A stretch of 64,000 bases of DNA from Saprospiraceae bacterium. GTDB lineage: Bacteria > Bacteroidota > Bacteroidia > Chitinophagales > Saprospiraceae. Shown here in pieces: positions 8,235 to 16,643 of the stretch. Location: positions 868,001 to 932,000 of the forward strand of contig JAHBTU010000003.1 in NCBI GenBank assembly GCA_019638455.1, given 5' to 3'. Position numbers and translations under genes: made by a program. The notes under the pieces are model-generated. The model saw only the letters and a list, made by a program, of their open reading frames with translations, was not told where the DNA came from and ran no database searches. Positions within the stretch are counted from its first letter, which is position 1, and the number at the start of each line of letters is the position of its first letter.

Positions 8235-10235
8235 TCAGTCCCCGCACCCGCAAAACTTATCCTGGAAGAAATTGACCTGAAAATTGAGGCTGCTGCCAAC
8301 ATCGAGAGACGAGCCGAAATCGGCGGTGCATAGGGTGACGAGCATTTGAAAGGAGGCCGAAGTCTCGTTTTTGGAAAAAAGAATCTGGCCGTTTTGTGCG
8401 ACGAGCCAGGTGAACTGGAAGGGCGGCGTGCCTGTGAAGTCGAACTGAACATCCACACAGCCATCGCGACACACGGCCTCCGGCGGTGAGCCGACGGTGA
8501 TGCTCGGCTTTTGGCGCCAGGTTATTTTCGGCCCCTTGAACATCGAAAAGCAGGCTGCGGCGGCGTTGATGCTGTCGTTGGGCAGCAGTGGCCCTGCGAT
8601 GACGGCGACGTAGTAGATGCTGTCGAAGTGCATCGTGCCGGGCAGGAAAGGAAAAAACAGTGTGTCGGAGTATTGCACGATGCTGCCCAATGGGTTGGCC
8701 GGATTGGAGTAGAGGATGAACCGGATGGTGTCGTTCGGCTCCAGGTGGTGGTTTCCCGGCAGCGCGAGCGCCACCATTTTCGGCCCGCAGACGGCGACAG
8801 CGGCGGTGTCGAGCGTGCCCGCGTCGGTGGCGCAGCATTTTTGCACGGTGATTTGGAAGGTGACCGGCTCGCCGGTGCAAGCGCCGCGCATGGGGGTGAC
8901 GGTGACGGTGGCCGTCTGCGTGGCGGGAAGGTTGGGCGCGGTGAAGGCGATGAGCGACCCAGAGCCGCTGGCAGGCAGGCCGATGGCGGGGTTGGAGTTT
9001 GTCCAGTTGAAGGTGGTGGCGAGGCTGCCGTTCAGGAACACGGCCACAGGCTGGCCGCCGCAGACGGTGACGTTGTCGGGCTGATTGACGAAAGCGGCGG
9101 GCAGGACGGTGATGTTGAACGTCTGCGACGCGAAGGGGCAGGGCTGGGGCATGACGGTGATGGTGGCCATTTGTTGCAGGGGGGCGCCCTGGGCGGAGAA
9201 GGAGAGGTCGCCGGAGCCGTTGGCAGGCAGGCCGACGGCGGGGTTGGAGTTCGTCCAGGTGTAGGAGTTGCCCGTGCCGCTGAAGGCGATGCTGACGGGG
9301 TCGCCGGGACAGACGGTGATGTTGGGCGGGGCGTCCACTACCGAGCCGTTGAGGGTGATTTGGAAGGTGACTGGGTCGCCGGGGCAGGTGACGCCTTGGT
9401 TGGTATACTGGGGGGTGACGGTGATGGTGGCAGTCTGCGGCGCGGGCACCTTGGGGCTGGTGTAGTTGATATGCCCCGAGCCGGAGGCAGGCAGGCCGAT
9501 GGCGAGGTTGTCGTTTGTCCAGGAGAAGGTGGCCGCAGGTGTGCCGCTGAAAGTGACGGATACTGGCGTGCCGCCGCACACGGCGATATTGGGGGGCTGG
9601 TTTATTTTAGGCTTGGGATTGACGAGAACAGACCACGCAGGACTGGTGCCTCTACAGCCGCCCATCCATGCAGTGACATGTCCGCCGCCGTAAAGGGGTG
9701 TGTCGAAGGGGTTCTGGGCTGTAAAAATGAGGTCGCCGCTGCCGGAGGCAGGGGCGCCGACGGCCATGCCGTTGGCAAGAGAAGTCCAGGTATAGGTCTG
9801 ACCTTGGGGGCCTTGCCACTCGAAGACTACTTCGTCGCCTTCGCAAACTATTTGGTGATCCGGGAAGTCAATATCCAAATGCGGCGGAGGGATGATGTCC
9901 ATGCAAATGGGGGTAGGGTCATAACAAGGGTTGTTCGGTGTGGCGCACAATTGTATCAGGTCCGCCCATCCGGCAGGTCCCCACCATTGTAGAGTGACGG
10001 TTTGACCCGTGGGTGGGCCAACAAATTGAACCGAGTTAGGGTTAGGGTCAACCGTGATTGTCCAGATGAGAGCGGCATCGGTGGAATTCGGAATCGAATA
10101 TGTGTTGGGATTGGGTACGTTGCCACAAAGTTGAGGCGGCCCCACTATCGGCCCCAACGGTGGGCATTGGGCTGTTAATGTACTCCAGACGATAAAGAAC
10201 AAAAATATACAGGAGGCGTGTAAACGGATGTTCAT
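8235..10235 (-). CDS. Secreted PKD/Ig-like repeat protein, array copy 2
   Basis: 666 aa, starting at ATG 10235 (MNIRLHASCIFLFFIVW) with a signal peptide ending at STLTAQ. The domain plan is the same as copy 1: CPPLGPIVG entry, a first PKD-like module (PNTYSIPNSTDAALIWTI), a PGQTY-type module, then several VCGG/VCPG modules with WTNSNPAIGLPASGSG cores and a terminal ~170-aa domain ending FFQDKFCGCGD. The modules between about residues 240 and 560 are near-identical to copies 1 and 3, whereas the first ~230 residues and last ~90 residues vary more. The gene lies about 130 bp downstream of its small partner gene. Function unknown; a surface adhesin or extracellular matrix protein is plausible. 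Confidence 0.8.
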   Translation of the reverse strand: MNIRLHASCIFLFFIVWSTLTAQCPPLGPIVGPPQLCGNVPNPNTYSIPNSTDAALIWTITVDPNPNSVQFVGPPTGQTVTLQWWGPAGWADLIQLCATPNNPCYDPTPICMDIIPPPHLDIDFPDHQIVCEGDEVVFEWQGPQGQTYTWTSLANGMAVGAPASGSGDLIFTAQNPFDTPLYGGGHVTAWMGGCRGTSPAWSVLVNPKPKINQPPNIAVCGGTPVSVTFSGTPAATFSWTNDNLAIGLPASGSGHINYTSPKVPAPQTATITVTPQYTNQGVTCPGDPVTFQITLNGSVVDAPPNITVCPGDPVSIAFSGTGNSYTWTNSNPAVGLPANGSGDLSFSAQGAPLQQMATITVMPQPCPFASQTFNITVLPAAFVNQPDNVTVCGGQPVAVFLNGSLATTFNWTNSNPAIGLPASGSGSLIAFTAPNLPATQTATVTVTPMRGACTGEPVTFQITVQKCCATDAGTLDTAAVAVCGPKMVALALPGNHHLEPNDTIRFILYSNPANPLGSIVQYSDTLFFPFLPGTMHFDSIYYVAVIAGPLLPNDSINAAAACFSMFKGPKITWRQKPSITVGSPPEAVCRDGCVDVQFDFTGTPPFQFTWLVAQNGQILFSKNETSASFQMLVTLCTADFGSSLDVGSSLNFQVNFFQDKFCGCGD

Positions 10236-10254
10236 AGGCCGGGCTGAATTGAAA

Positions 10255-10298
10255 ATGACATTGGCAACTGTACCGAAGAGCAGAGCTACCAATGTCAT
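10255..10298 (-). promoter_or_regulatory. Intercistronic hairpin before PKD gene copy 2
   Basis: Inverted repeat ATGACATTGG ... CCAATGTCAT (10-bp stem, 24-nt loop) at the same position relative to the downstream ATG as in unit 1. Loop sequences differ between units while the arms are kept, which supports a role in RNA structure. Confidence 0.55.
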
Positions 10299-10364
10299 CA
10301 GTTTTAAAAATCTCAAGCTTCACGCTGCCGAAAACAGCGGAACGGCATTGTCATAAAATCGCTG

Positions 10365-10856
10365 TTATTGGCAGTCGTTGAATGTTTCATCACAGTCGTC
10401 GTTGGAATGGAAACAACGGGTTTCACCTATCGGTATCGTCACATTGATGGCGGTGGTGCCTGCAACCTGTACCGCTACAGTAATGGCTTGCACGGCTGTC
10501 GAGGGGTTACGGATACACACAGAACCAACTTTGCGTACACAAAATGTGTACGGTGTATTGGCCGTAAGGGATACGCCGAGAAAACGGTCGGTGCCGTTAG
10601 TGTTGCAGCCATTGCTGCAACTGCCTGTGTTGTTGATAATATCACCACATAGCTCTACAGTGCCACTGGTAGCAGCGGTCACAACGAACGAACAGCCGGT
10701 GTCGTCGAGGCAGGCACGTTCCGTCACGGGCGTGTCGCTCAAGGGCTTTGGGGCAGGGGCGAGGGCATCAGCGTCGCGCTGGCAGGAGGGGAAGTAAACC
10801 CCTGCATTGGCGGCGAGGAGGAGCGAAAAAAGCCAGAGAAATTTGAATTTTTTCAT
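10365..10856 (-). CDS. Small Cys-rich exported protein (probable lipoprotein), array copy 2
   Basis: 163 aa from ATG 10856 (MKKFKFLWLFSLLLAANAGV). The hydrophobic segment is followed by VYFPSCQRDAD, a non-canonical lipobox. The conserved core reads SDTPVTERACLDDTGCSF, VELCGDIINNTGSCSNGC, TANTPYTFCVRKVGSVCIRN and ETRCFHSNDDC, giving about ten cysteines that may form disulfides after export. Compared with copy 1 it carries the extra APAP after the Cys. It is the first gene of unit 2, with its own promoter at 10919-10950. Family not recognised. Confidence 0.7.
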   Translation of the reverse strand: MKKFKFLWLFSLLLAANAGVYFPSCQRDADALAPAPKPLSDTPVTERACLDDTGCSFVVTAATSGTVELCGDIINNTGSCSNGCNTNGTDRFLGVSLTANTPYTFCVRKVGSVCIRNPSTAVQAITVAVQVAGTTAINVTIPIGETRCFHSNDDCDETFNDCQ

Positions 10857-10918
10857 AATCGAAGGGATGGAAAAAGGGAACGGATAAAATTTGAATTTGC
10901 CTATTTGTAAAGGGGAAA

Positions 10919-10950
10919 CAAAAGTAAATTAAAGATTTCAATCTGTCCAA
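10919..10950 (-). promoter_or_regulatory. Bacteroidota-type promoter for array unit 2
   Basis: On the minus strand TTGG, a 20-nt spacer and TACTTTTG match the TTG/TAnnTTTG consensus. It lies about 65 bp upstream of the small gene's ATG. Nearly the same sequence is repeated upstream of unit 4. Confidence 0.7.
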
Positions 10951-11019
10951 GCCTTTCAGGTTGAAATATACGTTCGCTTTGAAAGATTAGCCCCAACAAT
11001 TTATTGGCAAGCCCCCCTC

Positions 11020-13020
11020 TCAATCCCCACACCCACACCACTTGTCCTGAAAAAAATTCACCCGGAAATTCACGTACTCGTTCAAGGCGGGCGGGACGGC
11101 GAAATCCGCCGGGCAGAGGGTCACGACGAGTTGGTGGGCAGCCGATGTCTCGTTTCTCGCCAGCAGGATTTGACCGTTTTGAACGACGAGCCACGCAAAC
11201 TCGAAGGGCGGCGTGCCCGTGAAATCGAACTGCACGTCCACGCAGCCGGCGCTGCATACCGCATCGGGCGGCGAGCCGACGGCAATCGTCGGCTTTTTCA
11301 GCCAGCGGATTTTCGGGCCTTTGGCCAATGACAGGCATGGGTCGGCGGTGTCTATCGAGTCGTTGGCGAGTTGATTGCCCGCGATGGCGGCGGCGTAGTA
11401 GGTGCTGTCGAGGTGCATGATGCCCGGCAGGAAAGGAAAAAACAGTGTGTCGGAATACTGCACGATGCTGCCCAATGGGTTGGCCGGATTGGAGTAGAGG
11501 ATGAACCGGATGGTGTCGTTCGGCTCCAGGTGGTGGTTTCCCGGCAGCGCGAGTGCCACCATTTTCGGCCCGCACACGGCGATGGCCGCTGTGTCGAGTG
11601 TGCCCGCATCGGTGGCGCAGCATTTTTGCACGGTGATTTGGAAGGTGACCGGCTCACCGGTGCAAGCGCCGCGCGTGGGGGTGACGGTGACGGTGGCCGT
11701 CTGCGTGGCGGGAAGGTTGGGGGCCGCGAAGGCGATGAGCGAGCCGGAGCCGCTGGCAGGCAGTCCGATGGCGGGGTTCGAGTTCGTCCAGTTGAAGGTG
11801 GTGGCGAGGCTGCCGCTCAGGAACACGGCCACTGGCTGGCCGCCGCAGACGGTGACGTTGTCGGGCTGATTGACACGGGCCTCTGGCAGCACCGTGACGC
11901 TGAACGTCTGCGAGGCGAATGGGCAGGGCTGGGGGGTGACGGTGATGGTGGCCGTCTGTTGCAGAGGGCTTCCGTTGGCGGCGAAGGAGAGGTCGCCGGA
12001 GCCGCTCGCGGGCAGGCCAATGGAGGTATTCGAGTTCGTCCAGGTGTAGGAGTTGCCCGTGCCGCTGAAGGCGATGCTGACAGGCTCGCCGGGACAGACG
12101 GTGATGTTGGGCGGGGCGTCCACTACCGAGCCGTTGAGGGTGATTTGGAAGGTGACTGGGTCGCCGGGGCAGGTGACGCCTTGGTTGGTGTACTGGGGCG
12201 TGACGGTGATGGTGGCGGTCTGCGGCGCGGGCACCTTGGGGCTGGTGTAGTTGATATTGCCCGTTCCGCTTGCCGGAAGGCCGATGGCGGGGTTGTCGTT
12301 TGTCCAAGTGAAAGTGGCAAAGGGCGTACCACTAAAAGTCACCGATACTGGCGCGCCACCGCACACCGTGAGGTCGGGGGGTGGGAGCATCGTGGGCTTG
12401 GGGAGAACGAAACCAGACCAATTGTTTGTAACACCTCTACAGTTGCCCAGCCACGAGGTAACCTGCCCTCCCCCGAAAAGAGGCATATCGGTGGGGTTTT
12501 GAGCTGTAAAAATGAGGTCGCCGCTGCCCTGCTGGGGGGCGCCGATTGCCATGCCGTTGGCAAGGGAAGTCCAGGTGTAGGTCTGACCTTGGGGACCTTG
12601 CCACTCGAAAACCACCTCATCCCCTTCGCAAACTGTGTAGGAGCCTTGTGGTATAACGTCCAAATGCGGCGGGGGGATGATGTCGAAGCAAATGGGCGTG
12701 GGGTCGTAGCAGGGGTTGGTCGGCGTGGCGCAGAGGTGTATCACGCTCCCTGACACAGGGTTCCCTCCGAGGCTCAAATTGACCGATTGGCCGGTGGGAG
12801 GGCCGATGAATGTAACTTGAAAATTTCCGGCGGGCGGCACGACGGAAACCGTCCACACGAGGCCGGCATCAGTGGAATTGGGTACCGAATATATGAAAGG
12901 TACTTCATTCGTGCACAATTGGGTAGCCCCTACAATCGAACCGAGCGGAGGGCATTGGGCTATGAGCATATCCCCAGTCATGAAAAACGAAAATATGCAG
13001 ATAAGCACACGTAAATTCAT
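11020..13020 (-). CDS. Secreted PKD/Ig-like repeat protein, array copy 3
   Basis: 666 aa, starting at ATG 13020 (MNLRVLICIFSFFMTGDM), with a signal peptide ending at MLIAQ and then CPPLGSIVGATQLC. Several PKD/Ig-like modules follow in the order seen in the other copies (VCGGAPVSVTFSGTPFATFT, VCPGEPVSIAFSGTGNSYTW, VCGGQPVAVFLSGSLATTF). The shared C-terminal domain diverges here in its second half (GNQLANDSIDTADPCLSLAK) and ends FFQDKWCGCGD. The copy therefore looks mosaic: conserved middle, variable ends. It is preceded by its small partner gene and an intercistronic hairpin. Confidence 0.8.
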   Translation of the reverse strand: MNLRVLICIFSFFMTGDMLIAQCPPLGSIVGATQLCTNEVPFIYSVPNSTDAGLVWTVSVVPPAGNFQVTFIGPPTGQSVNLSLGGNPVSGSVIHLCATPTNPCYDPTPICFDIIPPPHLDVIPQGSYTVCEGDEVVFEWQGPQGQTYTWTSLANGMAIGAPQQGSGDLIFTAQNPTDMPLFGGGQVTSWLGNCRGVTNNWSGFVLPKPTMLPPPDLTVCGGAPVSVTFSGTPFATFTWTNDNPAIGLPASGTGNINYTSPKVPAPQTATITVTPQYTNQGVTCPGDPVTFQITLNGSVVDAPPNITVCPGEPVSIAFSGTGNSYTWTNSNTSIGLPASGSGDLSFAANGSPLQQTATITVTPQPCPFASQTFSVTVLPEARVNQPDNVTVCGGQPVAVFLSGSLATTFNWTNSNPAIGLPASGSGSLIAFAAPNLPATQTATVTVTPTRGACTGEPVTFQITVQKCCATDAGTLDTAAIAVCGPKMVALALPGNHHLEPNDTIRFILYSNPANPLGSIVQYSDTLFFPFLPGIMHLDSTYYAAAIAGNQLANDSIDTADPCLSLAKGPKIRWLKKPTIAVGSPPDAVCSAGCVDVQFDFTGTPPFEFAWLVVQNGQILLARNETSAAHQLVVTLCPADFAVPPALNEYVNFRVNFFQDKWCGCGD

Positions 13021-13044
13021 AGTATCGACCGAATTAAAAATGAC

Positions 13045-13078
13045 ATTGGCAGCCGTGCCCGGAGGCATGGCTACCAAT
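13045..13078 (-). promoter_or_regulatory. Intercistronic hairpin before PKD gene copy 3
   Basis: ATTGGCAGCC pairs with GGCTACCAAT with one mismatch. This is a variant of the hairpin in units 1 and 2, with the stem shifted inward and lengthened by GC pairs. It lies about 25 nt upstream of the large gene's ATG. Confidence 0.5.
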
Positions 13079-13149
13079 ATCGTCAATGTCAAAATAGCCG
13101 AACGCCGCTCAGAGAAAAACAGCGAATCGGCGCTGCCGCAAAATCGCCT

Positions 13150-13635
13150 TTAGAAGCAGCCGCTTATTGTTGCCGAGCATTGTGGGTTGGAGTGAAAACA
13201 TTGGCTTTGACCCACAGGTATCGTCACATTGATAGCGGTGGTGCCAGCAACCTGTACCGCCACATCGATGGCTTGCAATGCCGTCGAGGGGTTACGGATA
13301 CACACAGAACCATCTTTGAGTACACAAAATGTGTACGGTGTATTGGCCGTAAGCGATATACTGAGAAAATAGTCGTTGCCTTTAGTGTTGCAGCCATTGC
13401 TGCAAGTGCCTGTGTAGTTGATAATATCACCACATAGCTCTATAGTGCCATTGGTGGTCGCAGTCACAACGAACGAACAGCCGGTGTCGTCGGTGCAAGC
13501 TCGCTCGGTCACAGGTACGTCACTCAGCGGTTTTACTTGGGATTGGTCGGTATCGCGCTGGCAGGAGGGAAAGTAAACTGCTACGTTGGCGGCGAGGAGC
13601 AAGAAAAAAAGCCAGAGAAATCGGTTGTGTTTCAT
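13150..13635 (-). CDS. Small Cys-rich exported protein (probable lipoprotein), array copy 3
   Basis: 161 aa from ATG 13635 (MKHNRFLWLFFLLLAANVAV). The core matches copy 2 (ERACTDDTGCSF, IELCGDIINYTGTCSNGC, TANTPYTFCVLKDGSVCIRN) but the C-terminal Cys-containing end differs (SQCFHSNPQCSATISGCF). The post-Cys linker is also shorter and different (DQSQVKPLSDVPVTERAC). Its upstream region lacks the TACTTTTG promoter seen for copies 2 and 4 and is unrelated in sequence, so it may be expressed differently or by read-through from unit 4. Confidence 0.7.
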   Translation of the reverse strand: MKHNRFLWLFFLLLAANVAVYFPSCQRDTDQSQVKPLSDVPVTERACTDDTGCSFVVTATTNGTIELCGDIINYTGTCSNGCNTKGNDYFLSISLTANTPYTFCVLKDGSVCIRNPSTALQAIDVAVQVAGTTAINVTIPVGQSQCFHSNPQCSATISGCF

Positions 13636-13829
13636 AATCGAAGTGAATTAAAGAAGTGAAAGGATAGGGCTTGTGCCGCAGTTTGCGCGGGTAGCGACAT
13701 TCGCCCGGGGTGTTATCTCTTTCGCGTATGTTTAAAGACCCCACAAAATTATAGGCTTTTATTTTCAAAAAATGGGGAAGTTTGGGGATTTTTGGGGAAA
13801 GATGGGGAGGTTAGGCGCGTTCAGGCCCT

Positions 13830-15833
13830 TCAATCCCCACACCCGCAAAACTTATCCACCAAAAAATTCACCTGAAAATCAATGTACCCGCCCGTTCCCG
13901 GCACATCGAAATCCGAAGGACAAACCGTGACCGTCATCTGATAGGTAGCCGATGTTTCCGTTTTGCTCAACAAAATCTGCCCACCCTGCACGATCAGCCA
14001 GGTAAACTGGAAGGGCGGCGTGCCGCTGAAATCGAACACCAAATCCGCGCAGCCGTTGCTGCACACCGACTCCGGCGGCATGGCTACCGCGATGGTCGGG
14101 ATAGGACGCCACAGCACTTGCGGCCCTTTGAATATCGAAAAACAGGAGGCGGCGCTGTTGATGCTGTCGTTGGGCAACTGTGGCCCGGCGAGCACGGCGG
14201 CATAGTAGGTTTGGCCGAAGTTCATAACGCCCGGCAGGAAAGGAAAAAACAAAGTGTCGGAATACTGGAGGATGCTGCCCAGCGGATTGTTCGGGTTGGA
14301 GTAGAGGATAAACCGAAGGGTGTCGCCCGGCTCTAAATGGTGGTTGCCCGGAAGCGTGAGGGCGACGATTTTCGGCCCGCACACGGCGATGGCATTGGTA
14401 TCGAGTGTCCCGGCGTCGGTGGCGCAACATTTGGCGACGGTGATATTGAAAGTCACCGGCTCACCCGTGCATGTTCCCTTGACAGGCGTGACAGTGACAG
14501 TGGCCGTCTGGGTACTCTGCACATTGGGCGAAGTGAAAACAAGAATCGGCCCGCTGCCGGAAGCCGCCAACCCGATGGCAGGATTGGAGTTTGTCCAGTT
14601 GAACACCGTGCCGGTGCTGCCCGTCAGGATGACAGTGACCATCTCGCCGCCGCACACGCTGACGTCGGCGGGCTGATCCACCCGCGCCTCGGGCAGCACG
14701 GTGATGTTGAACGTCTGCGAAGCGAAAGGACAGGGCTGGGGCGTGACGGTGACGGTGGCGGTTTGTTGCAAAGGCGCGCCTTCGGCGCTGAAGGAGAGGT
14801 CGCCGGAGCCGCTCGCGGGCAGGCCAATGGAGGTATTCGAGTTCGTCCAGATGTAGGAGTTGCCCGTGCCGCTGAAGGCCACGCTGACGGGGTCGCCGGG
14901 GCAGACGGTAATGTTGAGCGGGGCATCCACCGACGAGCCGTTGAGGGTGATTTGGAAGGTGACCGGGTCGCCGGGGCAGGTGACGCCTTGGTTGGTGTAC
15001 TGGGGGGTGACGGTGATGGTGGCGGTCTGCGGCGCGGGCACTTTGGGGCTGGTGTAATTGATGTGTCCCGTTCCGCTTGCCGGAAGGCCGATGGCGGGGT
15101 TGTCGTTTGTCCAGGTGAAGGTGGCGCCCGGCGTAGCCGAGGAGAAAGTGACGGATACCGGAGCGCCGCCGCAGACGGTGAGGTCGGGGGGCTGGTTCAT
15201 CTTAGGTTTGGGGAGGACGAGAACAGACCACGCAGGGGAAGTGCCTCTACAGCCGCCCATCCATGCGGTAACCTGCCCTCCCCCGAAAAGCGGCATATCG
15301 GTGGGGTTCTGGGCTATGAAACTGAGCGTCCCGTTGCCCTGTTGAGGGGCGCCGATGGCCATGCCGTGTGCATAGGAAATCCAAGAATAGGTCTGGCCGA
15401 CCGGGCCTTGCCACTCGTAAATTACTTCATCTCCTTCGCAAACTATTTGGTGAAGCTGCCCACCATCAGGGTCATAAGGTTCAAAATGCGGCGGCTGAAT
15501 GATGTCGAAGCAGATAGGGGTGGGGTCGTAGCAGGGGTTGGTCGCCGTGGCACACAATTGTATCACGTTCGCCCATCCGGCAGGGCCCCACCACTGCAAC
15601 TGGACAGTTTCACCTGTAAATGGGCCGAAAAATTGAACCGAGTTAGGAAAAGGGTCAACCGTGATGGTCCACACAAGGTCGGCATCAGCAGAATTAGGGA
15701 TGGAATATATCATGGGGAAATTGCCACAAAGTTGAGCAGGACCTACTATCGGCCCCAAGGGCGGGCATTGGGCTAGGAGCATGGCCCGTGCAATGAAGAA
15801 CAAAAATACGCAGGCTTGTATGCGAATGTTCAT
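13830..15833 (-). CDS. Secreted PKD/Ig-like repeat protein, array copy 4
   Basis: 667 aa, starting at ATG 15833 (MNIRIQACVFLFFIARAM), with a signal peptide ending at MLLAQ. The frame stays open upstream, but only this start gives the array-wide signal peptide. Modules follow the family plan; the third VCGG module (VCGGEMVTVILTGSTGTVFN) and the following VTPVKGTCTGEPVTFNITVA are distinct from the other copies. The C-terminal domain contains EPGDTLRFILYSNPNNPLGS and ends FLVDKFCGCGD. Its last ~580 bp are almost identical to the truncated remnant at 16644-17441, suggesting recent exchange. Function unknown; probably an exported surface protein. Confidence 0.8.
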   Translation of the reverse strand: MNIRIQACVFLFFIARAMLLAQCPPLGPIVGPAQLCGNFPMIYSIPNSADADLVWTITVDPFPNSVQFFGPFTGETVQLQWWGPAGWANVIQLCATATNPCYDPTPICFDIIQPPHFEPYDPDGGQLHQIVCEGDEVIYEWQGPVGQTYSWISYAHGMAIGAPQQGNGTLSFIAQNPTDMPLFGGGQVTAWMGGCRGTSPAWSVLVLPKPKMNQPPDLTVCGGAPVSVTFSSATPGATFTWTNDNPAIGLPASGTGHINYTSPKVPAPQTATITVTPQYTNQGVTCPGDPVTFQITLNGSSVDAPLNITVCPGDPVSVAFSGTGNSYIWTNSNTSIGLPASGSGDLSFSAEGAPLQQTATVTVTPQPCPFASQTFNITVLPEARVDQPADVSVCGGEMVTVILTGSTGTVFNWTNSNPAIGLAASGSGPILVFTSPNVQSTQTATVTVTPVKGTCTGEPVTFNITVAKCCATDAGTLDTNAIAVCGPKIVALTLPGNHHLEPGDTLRFILYSNPNNPLGSILQYSDTLFFPFLPGVMNFGQTYYAAVLAGPQLPNDSINSAASCFSIFKGPQVLWRPIPTIAVAMPPESVCSNGCADLVFDFSGTPPFQFTWLIVQGGQILLSKTETSATYQMTVTVCPSDFDVPGTGGYIDFQVNFLVDKFCGCGD

Positions 15834-15857
15834 AGGCCGAACTACCTTGAAAATGAC

Positions 15858-15891
15858 ATTGGCAGCCCTGCCCGGAAGCATGGCTACCAAT
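15858..15891 (-). promoter_or_regulatory. Intercistronic hairpin before PKD gene copy 4
   Basis: ATTGGCAGCC ... GGCTACCAAT, the same variant hairpin as unit 3, about 25 nt upstream of the large gene's start on the minus strand. Confidence 0.5.
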
Positions 15892-15963
15892 ATCGTCGAT
15901 GTCAAAATAGCCGAAAGCCGTTCAGAAAAAAAACAGCGAATCGGCATAATCATAAAATCGCTG

Positions 15964-16458
15964 TTACTGGCAGCCGTCATTTGTTGCGCTACAGTTTTGG
16001 GCAGCATTGAAACAATGGCTTTCGCCCACAGGTATATTCACATTGATGGGGGCGGTGCCAGCAACCTGCACATCTACATTGATAGCATGTGTCCCCGTCG
16101 AGGGGTTACGCACACACACGGAACCGACCTGAAGTACACAAAATGTGTAAGGCGTGTTGGCTGTAAGTGATACGCTGAGAAAATGGTCGTTGCCGTTAGT
16201 GCCGCAGCCATTGCTGCAAGTGCCTGTGTAGTTGATAATGTCACCACATAGTTCTACGGAACAATTGGTGGTTGCGGTCACAACGAACGAACAGCCGGTG
16301 TCGTCGAGGCAGGCACGTTCCGTCACGGGCGTGTCGCTCAAGGGCTTTGGGGCAGGGGCGAGGGCATCAGCCTCGCGCTGGCAGGAGGGGAAGTAAACTC
16401 CTGCGTTCGCAGCGAGGAGCAGGAACAAAAAAAGCCAGAAAATTTTGAATTTTTTCAT
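15964..16458 (-). CDS. Small Cys-rich exported protein (probable lipoprotein), array copy 4
   Basis: 164 aa from ATG 16458 (MKKFKIFWLFLFLLLAANAGV), followed by VYFPSCQREAD. The conserved Cys positions are all present (RACLDDTGCSF, VELCGDIINYTGTCSNGC, FCVLQVGSVCVRN, SHCFNAAQNC). The signal region and linker are closest to copy 2, with which it also shares the promoter sequence. It heads unit 4 and is followed by the PKD-like protein at 13830-15833. Family not recognised. Confidence 0.7.
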   Translation of the reverse strand: MKKFKIFWLFLFLLLAANAGVYFPSCQREADALAPAPKPLSDTPVTERACLDDTGCSFVVTATTNCSVELCGDIINYTGTCSNGCGTNGNDHFLSVSLTANTPYTFCVLQVGSVCVRNPSTGTHAINVDVQVAGTAPINVNIPVGESHCFNAAQNCSATNDGCQ

Positions 16459-16520
16459 AATCGAAGGGATGGAAAAAGGGAACGGATAAAATTTGAATTT
16501 GCCTATTTGTAAAGGGGAAA

Positions 16521-16552
16521 CAAAAGTAAATTAAAACTTTCAGTTTGTCCAA
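16521..16552 (-). promoter_or_regulatory. Bacteroidota-type promoter for array unit 4
   Basis: On the minus strand TTGG, a 20-nt spacer and TACTTTTG precede the small gene by about 65 bp. It is almost identical to the unit 2 promoter, consistent with duplication of whole units including control regions. Confidence 0.7.
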
Positions 16553-16643
16553 ACCTTTTTTGTTAAAACATACGTTTGTCTTTGAAATTTAACTCCAACA
16601 ATTTATTGGCGGGGGCGCTCCCTCACTCCACGCAGCCGCACCA

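Noticed and set aside
8511..9992. Long plus-strand frames antisense to the PKD-like genes (also near 5.6-6.9, 11.4-12.8 and 14.3-15.8 kb)
   Set aside because: They are Gly/Asp/Val-rich shadows of GC-rich repeats on the coding strand, recur with the duplicated DNA, and have no independent features.
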